Of a stretch of DNA of 64,000 nt, positions 27,618 to 36,673 are shown in pieces. The DNA comes from Alphaproteobacteria bacterium (GTDB taxonomy: Bacteria > Pseudomonadota > Alphaproteobacteria > UBA6615): NCBI GenBank assembly GCA_009694135.1, contig SHVS01000005.1, positions 25,017-89,016 on the forward strand. Reading direction: 5' to 3'. Both the position numbers and the translations under genes were made by a program. The notes below the pieces were generated by a model. That model saw nothing but the letters and a program-made list of their open reading frames with translations, had not been told where the DNA came from and searched no databases. The first letter of the stretch is position 1; each line of letters opens with the position of its first letter.

Positions 27618-28073
27618 TCAAGCGCGCCCGGCGATTGCGCCCAAGGCATCCCAATAGGACAAAACGCCGACCACCTGTCCGGTCGCCGTTTCTACCACTG
27701 GCAGGGTGCTTCGCTGGCGGTAAAACAGCAGCAGCGCTTCCACGATCGGCGTATCGGGCGCCAGTGTCGGCAGATCCGAACGCGCGTGTGCCTGCAGCGC
27801 TTGGCCGGAAAAATGCTCGAGTTTAGTATGCAAGCCAGGCAGATCATCAGGCATAAAGCGCAAATTGGGGACCAGCCGATCGAGCGTGGCTGCTTTGGGC
27901 AGCAACATCCCGAGCAGATCCCAAATGTCGAATACGCCGCGATAGCGCCCGGTGGCGTCCACCACCGGCAAAAGGATGTAGTGCCGCCCAAGCAGGAGCT
28001 CGACCGCCCGTCCGACAGTGTCGGTTTGGCGAACCGTCTCGGGATCGCGCGTCATGATCGAGCCGACGGTCAT
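27618..28073 (-). CDS. CBS domain pair protein
   Basis: The start is placed at ATG 28073 (MTVGSIMTRDPETVRQTDTV), giving 151 residues; the earlier track start adds an unlikely extension. Two CBS motifs are present: residues ~1-60 (GRAVELLLGRHYILLPVVDATGRYRGVFDIWDLL) and ~90-150 (TPIVEALLLFYRQRSTLPVVETATGQVVGVLSYWDAL). CBS pairs bind adenine nucleotides. Direct coupling to the downstream permease suggests energy- or ligand-dependent control of transport, which is an inference. Confidence 0.88.
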   Translation of the reverse strand: MTVGSIMTRDPETVRQTDTVGRAVELLLGRHYILLPVVDATGRYRGVFDIWDLLGMLLPKAATLDRLVPNLRFMPDDLPGLHTKLEHFSGQALQAHARSDLPTLAPDTPIVEALLLFYRQRSTLPVVETATGQVVGVLSYWDALGAIAGRA

Positions 28074-28196
28074 GGCTTGTCTCCTCAGCTTGCAGGCGGG
28101 GTCAGTATGATCGGACTCACGGGCCACGCAAATCATGTGTGCTTGTCGGCGAGACGCGGGGACTGTAGAGCCTCTCTCGAAGGCTGACTGGAAGGA

Positions 28197-28775
28197 ATGG
28201 CGATGGAATTGACGGGTTCGATCCGTCTCGACGCATCACGCGAATCGGTTTGGGCGGCGCTCAATGACCCGGAGGTGTTGCGCCGGGCGATTCCCGGCTG
28301 CGATAGCTTAAGCCGCCTTTCGCCAAGTGAATTCACGGCGCGGGTAACGACGCGCATCGGCCCGGCCAAGGCGAGCTTTTCCGGCACGGTCCTGCTGTCG
28401 GAGGTCGATCCGCTTAACAGCTACATGATTTCCGGCGAGGGTACAGGCGGCGCAGCCGGCTTCGCCAAGGGCTCGGCCAAGGTCAAACTCACGGACGAAG
28501 GACAGGCAACCCTGCTCAGCTACAGCGTTTCGGCCAGCGTGGGCGGCAAGCTGGCGCAGATCGGCGGAAGGCTGATCGAGGCCGCCGCGCAGAAGCTGTC
28601 GCAGGAATTCTTCCATAATTTCGCGTCGATCGTCGTTCCGCCGACGGTTGCCGCGGCATCGCCCGCCCCCATGCCCGCGACGGACAGCGCGCCCGCGCCC
28701 CGCTTCGGTTTGGCCATTCCGGCCGCAGTACTTTTGGCGATCCTCCTGCTCCTCTATCGCGCGGCGCATCCTTAA
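28197..28775 (+). CDS. coxG: CoxG-like SRPBCC family protein (CO dehydrogenase subunit G type)
   Basis: This is a 192-residue protein with the CoxG start MELTGSIRLDASRESVWAALNDPEVLRRAIPGCDSL and the helix-grip core ending QIGGRLIEAAAQKLSQEFFHNFA. A Pro/Ala linker and a C-terminal membrane helix (LAIPAAVLLAILLLLYRA) follow, as in CoxG that anchors molybdenum hydroxylases to the membrane. ATG 28203, six bases in, is better spaced from GGAAGGA and may be the true start. It begins the coxG-S-M cluster. Confidence 0.9.
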   Translation: MAMELTGSIRLDASRESVWAALNDPEVLRRAIPGCDSLSRLSPSEFTARVTTRIGPAKASFSGTVLLSEVDPLNSYMISGEGTGGAAGFAKGSAKVKLTDEGQATLLSYSVSASVGGKLAQIGGRLIEAAAQKLSQEFFHNFASIVVPPTVAAASPAPMPATDSAPAPRFGLAIPAAVLLAILLLLYRAAHP

Positions 28776-28844
28776 GCGTCCGCTTCCGCCGTTGACGCCA
28801 GCGCGCGCCGGCACAAGACTCCGCGCGGCACCGGGGAGCGCGCG

Positions 28845-29327
28845 ATGATTCAAGTATCACTAACGGTGAACGGCGCGTCCGTGACGGCGGAGATCGAGCC
28901 GCGCATGTTGCTGGTTCAATTCCTGCGCGAGCAGCTTCGTCTGACTGGAACGCATGTCGGCTGCGACACCAGCCAATGCGGCGCCTGCGTCGTCCATGTC
29001 GATGGCGTGTCGGTGAAATCCTGCACAATGCTGGCCGTGCAGGCGCAGGGCGCCGCGGTCGCGACCATCGAAGGCCTGGCCGCGGGCGAAACGCTGCATC
29101 CGATGCAAGCGGCCTTCCGCGCGCACCATGGGCTGCAATGCGGCTATTGCACACCCGGCATGGTGATGAGCGCGCTTGACCTAGTGCGCCACAACCCGGA
29201 CCCGAGCGAGCGCGCAATCCGCGACTGGCTCGACGGAAATCTGTGCCGCTGCACCGGCTATCAGAATATCGTCAAGGCGATCGCGGCCGGCGCGCAGGCG
29301 ATGCGCGGCCCCGCCGCCAGTTCCTAA
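28845..29327 (+). CDS. coxS: Molybdenum hydroxylase 2Fe-2S small subunit (CoxS-like)
   Basis: This is a 160-residue iron-sulfur subunit. The plant-type 2Fe-2S motif is [21 protein letters not shown] (about residues 43-63), and the C-terminal helical cluster has [15 protein letters not shown] and [13 protein letters not shown]. All eight cluster cysteines are present. In CO dehydrogenase and related enzymes it passes electrons from the molybdenum site to the FAD subunit. It precedes coxM by 11 bases. No large subunit is encoded next to it. Confidence 0.95.
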   Translation: MIQVSLTVNGASVTAEIEPRMLLVQFLREQLRLTGTHVGCDTSQCGACVVHVDGVSVKSCTMLAVQAQGAAVATIEGLAAGETLHPMQAAFRAHHGLQCGYCTPGMVMSALDLVRHNPDPSERAIRDWLDGNLCRCTGYQNIVKAIAAGAQAMRGPAASS

Positions 29328-29338
29328 GGGCGCTCAAG

Positions 29339-30133
29339 ATGCACGCGTTCAATTATCACCGCCCAACCTCGATCGAAGACGCTACCAAGGCTTTAGCGGC
29401 CGCGGCCGACGGAAAATATCTCGCCGGCGGCATGACGCTGATCCCGACGCTCAAGCAGCGGCTCGCGCGCCAGAGCGACCTGATCGATCTCGCGGCAATT
29501 CAGCAGCTGCGCGGGATTCGCGATGACAAGACGGGCGTGTCCATCGGTGCCATGACCACGCATGCCGAGCTGGCGGCCTCACCCGCGCTACGCGCCAAGC
29601 TTGGCGGACTGGCCCGACTGGCCGAGTGCATCGGTGACCCGCAAGTCAGAAACCGAGGCACCATCGGTGGCGCGCTCGCCAACAACGACCCGGCGGCGGA
29701 TTATCCCGCCGCCTGCCTGGCGCTTGGCGCGACGATCGTGACCGACCGGCGGGAAATCGCCGCCGATGGTTTCTTCAAGGGATTGTTCGAGACCGCCCTG
29801 GACGCCGGCGAGTTGATCACGGGGGTGCGGTTTCCCCTGGCCCGAAAATCCGCCTACGCCAAGTTCCGTAATCCGGCCTCGGGCTATGCCATCGTCGGCG
29901 TGTTCGTGGCGCAGTGTAGCGGCGAGTCGCGCGTGGCCGTGACCGGCGCGCGGCAGAGCGGCGTTTTTCGCATCGAAGAGATGGAGCGGGCGCTGACCAA
30001 GTCCTGGAGTCCCGACGCGGTGGCGAAACTCTCGGTCACGGCCGAGGGCCTTAACGCGGATATCCACGCCTCGGCGGTGTATCGCGCGCAGCTGATCACC
30101 GTGATGGCCAGGCGCGCGGTGGCAGCCGCCTGA
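29339..30133 (+). CDS. coxM: Molybdenum hydroxylase FAD-binding medium subunit (CoxM-like)
   Basis: The start is set at ATG 29339 (MHAFNYHRPTSIEDATKALA), giving 264 residues. FAD motifs are AGGMTLIPTLKQRL (about residues 34-47) and TIGGALANNDPAADYPAACLAL (about residues 109-130), both standard for CoxM/CutM. The C-terminal domain (GYAIVGVFVAQ, NADIHASAVYRAQLITVMARRAV) is complete. The stop overlaps an ATG at 30133 (TGATG) that probably belongs to the next gene, implying one transcript. Confidence 0.94.
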   Translation: MHAFNYHRPTSIEDATKALAAAADGKYLAGGMTLIPTLKQRLARQSDLIDLAAIQQLRGIRDDKTGVSIGAMTTHAELAASPALRAKLGGLARLAECIGDPQVRNRGTIGGALANNDPAADYPAACLALGATIVTDRREIAADGFFKGLFETALDAGELITGVRFPLARKSAYAKFRNPASGYAIVGVFVAQCSGESRVAVTGARQSGVFRIEEMERALTKSWSPDAVAKLSVTAEGLNADIHASAVYRAQLITVMARRAVAAA

Positions 30134-30236
30134 TGCCGCCGCCCCGGTCACCGCGCGCACGGAACATCCAAAATCTACGCGCCCGCGTGCGACGCTCGCG
30201 CTCACGATCCTGGCGCTGCTTCTCGGCGGCCTATGG

Positions 30237-33200
30237 TTGGCGCGCGTCCCCGTGGCCACCTGGGCTATTGGCGGCTTCGCCTATGTCTTGGGCCACGAGC
30301 CGATCCGCCTCAAAATAGAATCCGTCGACTTTGGCCACCTGCGGGCGCGTGACGTCAGTTATGGCGAAGCGCTGTTTGCCAATGCGGTCGAGACGGAGTT
30401 CACGCTCGACAGTATCTTCGCCGGCAAAGTCTCCCGGCTCGATGTCGAAGGGCTGTGCCTCACCTTGCAGTTCGCAGAGGACGGAGTTGCGCTCGCCGGC
30501 CTTTCGCCGGCCACGGTCGCATCGAAGTCGTGGCCCCTGCCCTTCGCTACGCTGCAAGTGCGCGGCGTCGAGGCGACGTTACGCAGCGCGGCCGGTGACG
30601 CCGTTTGGCGCGGCAATCTTCGCCTGCAACCGGCCGAGTCGGGCGGCCAGTCGCTCACGCTCGTAGGCATGCTTGCGACGCCGCGCGGCGAAGCGCCGCT
30701 CGATGCGGTCGGCACCGTTACCAGCGATCCGGTCATCGGGCGGGTATTGGCGCTGGCGATCTCCGCCGGCTCACAGACCCCAGGCGTCGGTTTCGGCTTG
30801 ACCGGCCGGCTGCAGGCGCTGTGGACCGGAGGCGCCTTGGGCGCACGCTTCGCCTTCGAGCGCGCCTGGGCCGCTTCGGGCGAAAATCGTCTGGTCGGGA
30901 TGAAGGGCAATATCGAGCTTTCGACCGGACGGGGCGGCCTGCAGCGGCTCACGATCAACGCTGGCTACGACAGCATTGGGACCGAGGGCATCGCGCTCGC
31001 GCCCGGCCGGATCGCGCTCACCTATGAGGCCGGAGCGCTCGACGCCAGTGTCGAACTCGGCTGGGGAAAGAGTCGTGGCCGGATCAATGCGCATGGCCGG
31101 GTGGATGACCCGGACGCCCCGCTGCTACTCGACGGCGAAGCGGCGTTGCTTGCCGGCGATGCGCTGGCCATTGCTGGGCTGGAGGGCGAAGCAAGTGGCC
31201 GGATCGAGTTTCGCCTGGCGGCCGCGCTGTCCGATCCGCGGGCGCTGCTGGCGAACCCAGGGCTTTCGACAGCGACGGCGCGTACGGCGTTCGACCGGCT
31301 GCGCGGGCGCGTGGATCTGGCGGTCGCGATCGAGCACGCCGCGCTGGCGCAAGTCGGCGCCGGCCTCGATATGTCTGGGCGTTTGATCGCCCAAATCGAC
31401 GACCAGGGCCTGCGGCTCGAAATCAACGAAGGACTGATCGCGACCGCCGAGACGCTGAGCGAGGCACTGTTGGACGCGCTGCCGAATCTGCTGCGCCCGG
31501 CCCTGGTCGGCCCGCAAGCCCTAGCACTCGGTGGCGCCGATGCGCGACCGACGACATTCACATGGCTGCGCGTTGGCGAAACCTATGAGCTTGCCCTGAA
31601 CGGCACGGCGCGCTTGCACGGTCAATTCGCTGACATGAGTGCCGAGGCGGCCGGGCGCCTGACGCTCGACGCCGCGTTGCAGCCGCAAGCGATCGCTATC
31701 TCCGATGCATCGCTCGTGGTGAACGAGCTGTGGCTCAACCCCGCCGGAATGGCCGCCGAGCTGCATGTAAAAGAATTTTCCGGTACGGCGGACGCCGCGC
31801 ATGGCGGGTTGCAGCTCGAAGCCATGCTGATCGATCTGGGTGAACCCGGCTTTGCGCTTGACGAAGCGAGTCTGGCGCTCGACGGCGAGTTGAACTGGCG
31901 GCAGGGACGGCTCGAGTTCGCGCCCTCTCCCGGCGGGCGAATCGCACTGCGCGGGATGGGGTGGGCGGACCGGCTCTATGTGCCGGGCTCGATGGAGTTG
32001 CAGCTTGCGGTCGGCGCCAATGCGGTAAGTTTCATCCCAGCCAGCGGCGAGCTACGCTACGCCGTGACGCTTGCCCCGTTTAGCCTTAGCGGTCGGGCGC
32101 TGATGCCAAATGGCGTGGCGGCCAATCTGGATCTCATCGTTCCTTCGGCGAGCGTGCAGGGCAATTTCGCCGGCGATCACTCCCTGCTGCTGCGCGACGC
32201 GCGGCTTGACTTGTCACGGCCCGATTTGCGTGCGCAGGGCATCGACCTCGATTTTAATTGGAACGCCGCGACCGACCGTGCGGTCCTGACAGCCAAGGAA
32301 CTGCGCGATGCATCGCCTGCTCCGTTGCTGGCTCCAGTGACGCTGCGCGCGGATGCTGTCGTCGGCGATGGCCGGCTGTCCTACACGGCGCAATTCTCGG
32401 CTGACGAAGGACGTGCAGCCGGAGCCGCCGAGGGGACTATCGATATCGCCAGCGGACGCGGGGAAACACAGTTCAAGATGGATCCGCTGAAGTTCAGCAT
32501 TGATGGAATGCAGCCGGCCCATGTGTTTCCGTCCTATGGACGCGCACTGGCCGATGTCTCCGGTGCAATGGAGCTCGCCGGCGGCATCAATTGGGGCGGG
32601 GGCGGCGCGCCGGAAACACGCGCCCGGATCACGCTACATACGCTGGCGCTGTCGGCTGACGGCGCGCGGGTGTCCGAGTTGAATGGCCCCATCGATCTGG
32701 CATCGCTCGCGCCCTTGGTTACCGCGCAGACGCAGCGCATGACTGGCGTGCTGTCGCTCGACGGACGCGTTCCGACCGGCTTCGATGTTTCCTTCCGGCT
32801 GCCGGAATCCGGTTTGCCTGTGATCGAGCGCCTCTCGGTCGAAATCGCCGACGGAACTCTCATGGCCGAGCCCTTCACCCTTGATCCGAAGAATCTTATC
32901 TTCGACGTGGCGCTGCTGGATCTGGACCTTGCCGAGTTGGGTACGCGCCTGGGCGTCGAAGGATTGCTGACCAACGCGCGGGTGTCCGGCCATGCGACGC
33001 TCCATCTCGGTCCTACCGGACTGACTATTGCCGACGGCGAGCTCAGTTCGGTCGAGCCCGGTTTCCTGCACTATGGCGGGCCGGCGATCGCGGCCCAGTA
33101 CCGCAACCAGCCGGAAACGGTCGCGCGAATGATGCAGGCGCTCGACGGGTTCGATTTCGATGGGCTGACGCTCGCCTGGGACAAGCCGCCGAATGGCTCG

Positions 33201-33374
33201 GGCACGCTCCGCGCCGAACTCGCCGGCGTTAACCCTGCGGTGCTCGACGGCCAACCTTTCGAGCTGGAGCTGGTGCTGCGTACGGATTACGCGCCGCTGA
33301 CGGCGGTGGCCGGGTCGCTGCGGGCTGCGGCCACGGGCTTTCTTGCCTGGCCGCGGGCTTCGGTGGCTCACTGA
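30237..33374 (+). CDS. ydbH: YdbH-like large envelope protein (start uncertain, possible frame slip)
   Basis: This 1045-residue ORF is rich in short beta-strand patterns (LDLDLAELGTRLGVEGLLTNARVSG; TLRAELAGVNPAVLDGQPFELELVLRTDY), as in the YdbH/AsmA-like intermembrane lipid-transfer superfamily. The track start is a TTG at 30237. Upstream in the same frame an uninterrupted signal-anchor (RATLALTILALLLGGLWLARV) is encoded but has no ATG, GTG or TTG. The ATG at 30133, coupled to the coxM stop, is in another frame, so a one-base loss near the C run at 30142-30145 is suspected. The assignment to YdbH is moderate. Confidence 0.7.
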   Translation: MARVPVATWAIGGFAYVLGHEPIRLKIESVDFGHLRARDVSYGEALFANAVETEFTLDSIFAGKVSRLDVEGLCLTLQFAEDGVALAGLSPATVASKSWPLPFATLQVRGVEATLRSAAGDAVWRGNLRLQPAESGGQSLTLVGMLATPRGEAPLDAVGTVTSDPVIGRVLALAISAGSQTPGVGFGLTGRLQALWTGGALGARFAFERAWAASGENRLVGMKGNIELSTGRGGLQRLTINAGYDSIGTEGIALAPGRIALTYEAGALDASVELGWGKSRGRINAHGRVDDPDAPLLLDGEAALLAGDALAIAGLEGEASGRIEFRLAAALSDPRALLANPGLSTATARTAFDRLRGRVDLAVAIEHAALAQVGAGLDMSGRLIAQIDDQGLRLEINEGLIATAETLSEALLDALPNLLRPALVGPQALALGGADARPTTFTWLRVGETYELALNGTARLHGQFADMSAEAAGRLTLDAALQPQAIAISDASLVVNELWLNPAGMAAELHVKEFSGTADAAHGGLQLEAMLIDLGEPGFALDEASLALDGELNWRQGRLEFAPSPGGRIALRGMGWADRLYVPGSMELQLAVGANAVSFIPASGELRYAVTLAPFSLSGRALMPNGVAANLDLIVPSASVQGNFAGDHSLLLRDARLDLSRPDLRAQGIDLDFNWNAATDRAVLTAKELRDASPAPLLAPVTLRADAVVGDGRLSYTAQFSADEGRAAGAAEGTIDIASGRGETQFKMDPLKFSIDGMQPAHVFPSYGRALADVSGAMELAGGINWGGGGAPETRARITLHTLALSADGARVSELNGPIDLASLAPLVTAQTQRMTGVLSLDGRVPTGFDVSFRLPESGLPVIERLSVEIADGTLMAEPFTLDPKNLIFDVALLDLDLAELGTRLGVEGLLTNARVSGHATLHLGPTGLTIADGELSSVEPGFLHYGGPAIAAQYRNQPETVARMMQALDGFDFDGLTLAWDKPPNGSGTLRAELAGVNPAVLDGQPFELELVLRTDYAPLTAVAGSLRAAATGFLAWPRASVAH

Positions 33375-33454
33375 AGGCACCGGCCGCCTTTGGACAAGCA
33401 AACCCCGGCGGACTACATCCCTGGCAGGAACTCACCCCTGCTAGGTTCTATCGC

Positions 33455-33796
33455 ATGCAAAAGTTCGAGGCCTCAACCGCCAATGCCGATGACGTTCTGG
33501 CCCGCGCCGCCCAATGGCGCAGCTCGGGCCGCAAGGTGGCGCTGGCCACCGTGGTCAAGACCTGGGGCTCGTCGCCGCGTCCGGCCGGAAGCCAGCTTGC
33601 GACCGACGACGCCGGCAACATGATCGGCTCGGTATCGGGCGGCTGCATCGAGGGTGCGGTGGTGAGCGAAGCGCGCCAAGTGATGGAGCATGGCAAGCCG
33701 AAGCTCCTGCGCTATGGCGTGACCAACGAACGCGCCTGGGAAGTCGGGCTCGCCTGCGGCGGTTCGGTCGAAGTGTTCGTCGAGCGGCTGGACTGA
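33455..33796 (+). CDS. XdhC/CoxI N-terminal-domain protein
   Basis: This 113-residue protein consists of just the XdhC_CoxI domain: VALATVVKTWGSSPRPAGSQLATDDAGNMIGSVSGGCIEGAVV, then GVTNERAWEVGLACGGSVEVFVERL. XdhC proteins bind molybdenum cofactor, aid its sulfuration and insert it into xanthine dehydrogenase-type enzymes. Here the usual two-domain protein is split into two adjacent genes, a common arrangement in coxSML-type clusters. The next gene carries the second domain, 5 bases downstream. Confidence 0.92.
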   Translation: MQKFEASTANADDVLARAAQWRSSGRKVALATVVKTWGSSPRPAGSQLATDDAGNMIGSVSGGCIEGAVVSEARQVMEHGKPKLLRYGVTNERAWEVGLACGGSVEVFVERLD

Positions 33797-33801
33797 CGGC
33801 G

Positions 33802-34509
33802 ATGCGCCGGCAAGTGCTCGATGCGATCCTGTTGGCCCGCGCCGCGACGCGCGCGCTGGCGCTGGTCACCAACGTCGTAGACGGTGCGCAGGCGCTCGTG
33901 TCTCTCGATGAGGTGTCTGGCGATCTGCCCCTGTCGACCGAGACGCTCGCGACCGTGCGCCGCGCGTTGATCGAGGACAATTCCGGCCGCTTGTCTGACT
34001 CGCTGTTCGTGCAATGCTTCAGCCCGCCGCTGCGCATGGTGCTGGTCGGGGCGGTGCACATCGCCCAAGCTCTCGCCCCGATGGCGTCGCTGACCGGCTT
34101 TGTCGTCACCATCGTGGACCCGCGCGGCACCTTCGCCACCTCCGGGCGCTTCCCCGGCGTTGCACTCGATCAGCGCTGGCCGGATGAGGCTCTGGCCGCG
34201 CTGGCCCCCGACCGCCGCACCGCCGTGGTGACGCTCACCCACGACCCGAAGCTCGACGACCCGGCGCTGGTCGCCGCCTTGCGCACCGACTGCTTTTACA
34301 TCGGCTCGCTGGGCAGCAAGCGCACGCATGCGACACGGCGCGAACGGTTGCTGGCGGCCGGATTTGACGAGCGCGCCTTCGCCCGCATCCATGGCCCGAT
34401 CGGGCTGTCGATCGATGCTGAAAGCCCGGCTGAAATCGCGGTCGCCATCCTGGCTGAGATCATCAAGGTGCGGCACGCGCCGGCATCGGCGCTGCAAGGC
34501 GTGGCATGA
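33802..34509 (+). CDS. XdhC C-terminal Rossmann-domain protein
   Basis: The start is placed at ATG 33802 (MRRQVLDAILLARAATRALA); the track start lies in the previous gene. The 235-residue product has a short N-terminal XdhC-like part and a Rossmann domain (RMVLVGAVHIAQALAPMASLTGFVVTIVDPRGTF) with DCFYIGSLGSKRTHATRRERL and IHGPIGLSIDAESPAEIAVAILAEII, the XdhC_C signature. It should cooperate with the preceding gene in cofactor maturation. Its stop overlaps the next start (ATGA). Confidence 0.9.
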   Translation: MRRQVLDAILLARAATRALALVTNVVDGAQALVSLDEVSGDLPLSTETLATVRRALIEDNSGRLSDSLFVQCFSPPLRMVLVGAVHIAQALAPMASLTGFVVTIVDPRGTFATSGRFPGVALDQRWPDEALAALAPDRRTAVVTLTHDPKLDDPALVAALRTDCFYIGSLGSKRTHATRRERLLAAGFDERAFARIHGPIGLSIDAESPAEIAVAILAEIIKVRHAPASALQGVA

Positions 34510-36152
34510 AATTCGGCGTCGTTCCTCTGCAAGACGCGCTCGGCGCCATTCTGGCGCACACGCGCAAGCTGGGCGACGTGTCGCTGAAGAAAGGCCGCAC
34601 GCTGTCCGTGCAGGATCTGAAGGCGCTGGCCGCCGCCGGCATCGGCGAGATCATGGTGGCGCGGCTCGACCCCGACGATGTGGATGAGGACAAGGCCGCC
34701 AATCGCGTGGCGGCCGCATGCCTAGGGCCCGGTCTGTCGCGCACTTCGGCCTTCACCGGCCGATCCAATCTGATCGCTGAGCACGCCGGCGTTCTGGTGA
34801 TCGATCGCGCGCGTCTCGACCGGCTGAACGCGGTCGACGAGACAATCACGATAGCGACCCTGGCCCCGTTCGATACGGTCGAACCGCGGCAGATGGTGGC
34901 GACCATCAAGGTGATTCTGTTCGCGGTCGCGGAATCCGCCGTGGCCGAAGCCGCGCGCATCGCGCGCGAGGATCCGGCGCCGGCATTGCGGATCGCGCCC
35001 TTCCGGCCGCGGCCGACGGTGCTGATCCAGACGCGGATCGAAGGGATGAAGGAGTCGGTGCTCGACAAGACGGTCGAGGTGACGCGCGCTCGGCTGGCCG
35101 AGCTGGGAACATCGCTCGGCGGCGACGCGCGCTGCGCGCACACCATCGAAGCCGTCACGGCGGCGATCCGCGACGCGCTGGCGCGCAAGGCCGAACTGAT
35201 CCTGATCAATGGCGCCTCGGCCAATATCGACCGGCGCGACGTGCTGCCGGCGGCGATCGCCGCGGCCGGCGGGATGGTCGAGCAAGTCGGCATGCCAGTC
35301 GATCCCGGCAATCTGATTCTGACCGGCCGCATCGGCCCGGTTCAGGTCATCGGCCTGCCCGGCTGCGCCCGCTCGCCCAAGCTCAACGGCTTCGACTGGG
35401 TGTTGCAGCGTCTGATCGCCGATCTTCCGGTCGGACGCGCCGAGATCATGCGCATGGGCGTCGGCGGGCTATTGAAGGAAATTCCGTCCCGCCCCTTGCC
35501 GCGCGCGGAAGCCCAGACATCGCGGCCACGGGTGCCGCGCGCACCGCGCATCGCCGTGATCGTGCTGACCGGCGGAATGTCGCGCCGCATGGGCCGCGCC
35601 AATAAGCTATTGGCGGAAATCGGCGGCACCCCGATGGTCGCGCGCGTGGTCGATGCCGTGCTCGCCTCGCGCGCCCGGCCGGTCGTGGTCGTGACCGGTC
35701 ACCAGGCGGACGACCTGCGCGCGGCGCTCGCCGGCCGCGGCGTCGCCTTCGCGCATAATCCGGAGTTCGCCGCCGGGCTGAGCGGCACGCTCAAGGCTGG
35801 GCTCGCGTGCCTGCCGGAGGATTGCGACGGGGTGCTCGTCTGTTTAGGCGACATGCCTCGGGTCAAAGGCGATCATCTCGACCGGCTGATCGCCGCCTTC
35901 AACCCGGCCGAGGGACGCGCGCTCTGCGTTCCGACCGCGAACGGCAAGCGGGGCAATCCCGTTTTGTTTGCACGCCGCTTTTTCGGCGCGATGGCCGAGG
36001 CGCAGGGCGACATCGGCGCGCGCGCGCTGATCGCGGACAATGCTGAGCTGGTGGTGGAAGTGGCGATGGAAGACGACGGGGTGCTGATCGACGTCGATGA
36101 ACCGCAGGCGCTAAGCGCCATCCGTGCGACGCACGGCGCCGCGCCCGTATAA
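34506..36152 (+). CDS. Molybdopterin-binding / NTP-transferase fusion (MoeA-like plus MobA/MocA-like)
   Basis: This is a 548-residue two-domain protein. Residues ~1-335 form a molybdopterin-binding module (GVVPLQDALGAILAHTRKLGD, VDPGNLILTGRIGPVQVIGLPGCARSPKLNGFDWVL). Residues ~347-545 form a MobA-like nucleotidyltransferase (VIVLTGGMSRRMGRANKLLAEIGGTPMVARV, DGVLVCLGDMPRV). Such fusions probably make the cytidylyl form of molybdenum cofactor (MCD), used by CO dehydrogenase-type enzymes. Coupled to XdhC, it completes the maturation set. Confidence 0.9.
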   Translation: MKFGVVPLQDALGAILAHTRKLGDVSLKKGRTLSVQDLKALAAAGIGEIMVARLDPDDVDEDKAANRVAAACLGPGLSRTSAFTGRSNLIAEHAGVLVIDRARLDRLNAVDETITIATLAPFDTVEPRQMVATIKVILFAVAESAVAEAARIAREDPAPALRIAPFRPRPTVLIQTRIEGMKESVLDKTVEVTRARLAELGTSLGGDARCAHTIEAVTAAIRDALARKAELILINGASANIDRRDVLPAAIAAAGGMVEQVGMPVDPGNLILTGRIGPVQVIGLPGCARSPKLNGFDWVLQRLIADLPVGRAEIMRMGVGGLLKEIPSRPLPRAEAQTSRPRVPRAPRIAVIVLTGGMSRRMGRANKLLAEIGGTPMVARVVDAVLASRARPVVVVTGHQADDLRAALAGRGVAFAHNPEFAAGLSGTLKAGLACLPEDCDGVLVCLGDMPRVKGDHLDRLIAAFNPAEGRALCVPTANGKRGNPVLFARRFFGAMAEAQGDIGARALIADNAELVVEVAMEDDGVLIDVDEPQALSAIRATHGAAPV

Positions 36153-36186
36153 GTGTGGGGCTGCGCCCGGTCTAGCGCTCGCTGAC

Positions 36187-36534
36187 TTAAACCTTGCTAT
36201 CGACCAAGTGGCTGACCATCTCGTCGGCGGTGCGCAGCACGGCGAGGTTCGCCTTATAGGCCTGCTTCTCGATCATCAGCGAAATGAAATCCGTGGCGAG
36301 GTCGGTCTGGCCCGAAGTCGAGAATCCCTGCCCATCGGCGTTCGGCTGGCCGCCGGTCACGGGACTCTGGCCCGCGGCCGGTCCGGTGACGACCGCGGTC
36401 GTCGCGCCGGTCGGCGTGCTTGCCGCGACGCCGGCATCGGCCAGACGCAGCTGCGCGATGTTATTGGCCGCCTGAAAGGCGCGCTCTTCGGCGTTGCGGA
36501 GGCCACTAAGCGCCGTCTGCATGATATTGAACAT
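36187..36534 (-). CDS. Miniature flagellar basal-body rod-like protein
   Basis: The start is placed at ATG 36534 (MFNIMQTALSGLRNAEERAF), giving 115 residues; the track adds an implausible 53-residue extension. The N-terminal helix MQTALSGLRNAEERAFQAANNIAQ resembles the rod/hook N-terminus. The C-terminal TDLATDFISLMIEKQAYKANLAVLRTADEMVSHLVDSKV resembles its C-terminal partner helix. Between them is only a short Gly/Ala/Thr/Pro-rich spacer, with no folded D1 domain. A role in the flagellar axial structure is inferred. Confidence 0.75.
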   Translation of the reverse strand: MFNIMQTALSGLRNAEERAFQAANNIAQLRLADAGVAASTPTGATTAVVTGPAAGQSPVTGGQPNADGQGFSTSGQTDLATDFISLMIEKQAYKANLAVLRTADEMVSHLVDSKV

Positions 36535-36673
36535 GCGGGACCTCGCTGGATGTGAACGGGCATTATCCCCCTTTTCCATTCGCGTATTCAACACGCATCG
36601 TCGCTGAAAATGCTCGTATTTTACTTGGATTTTAGCGATCCTGACGGCCAACAGCGCTTCAGACGGAGGATGC

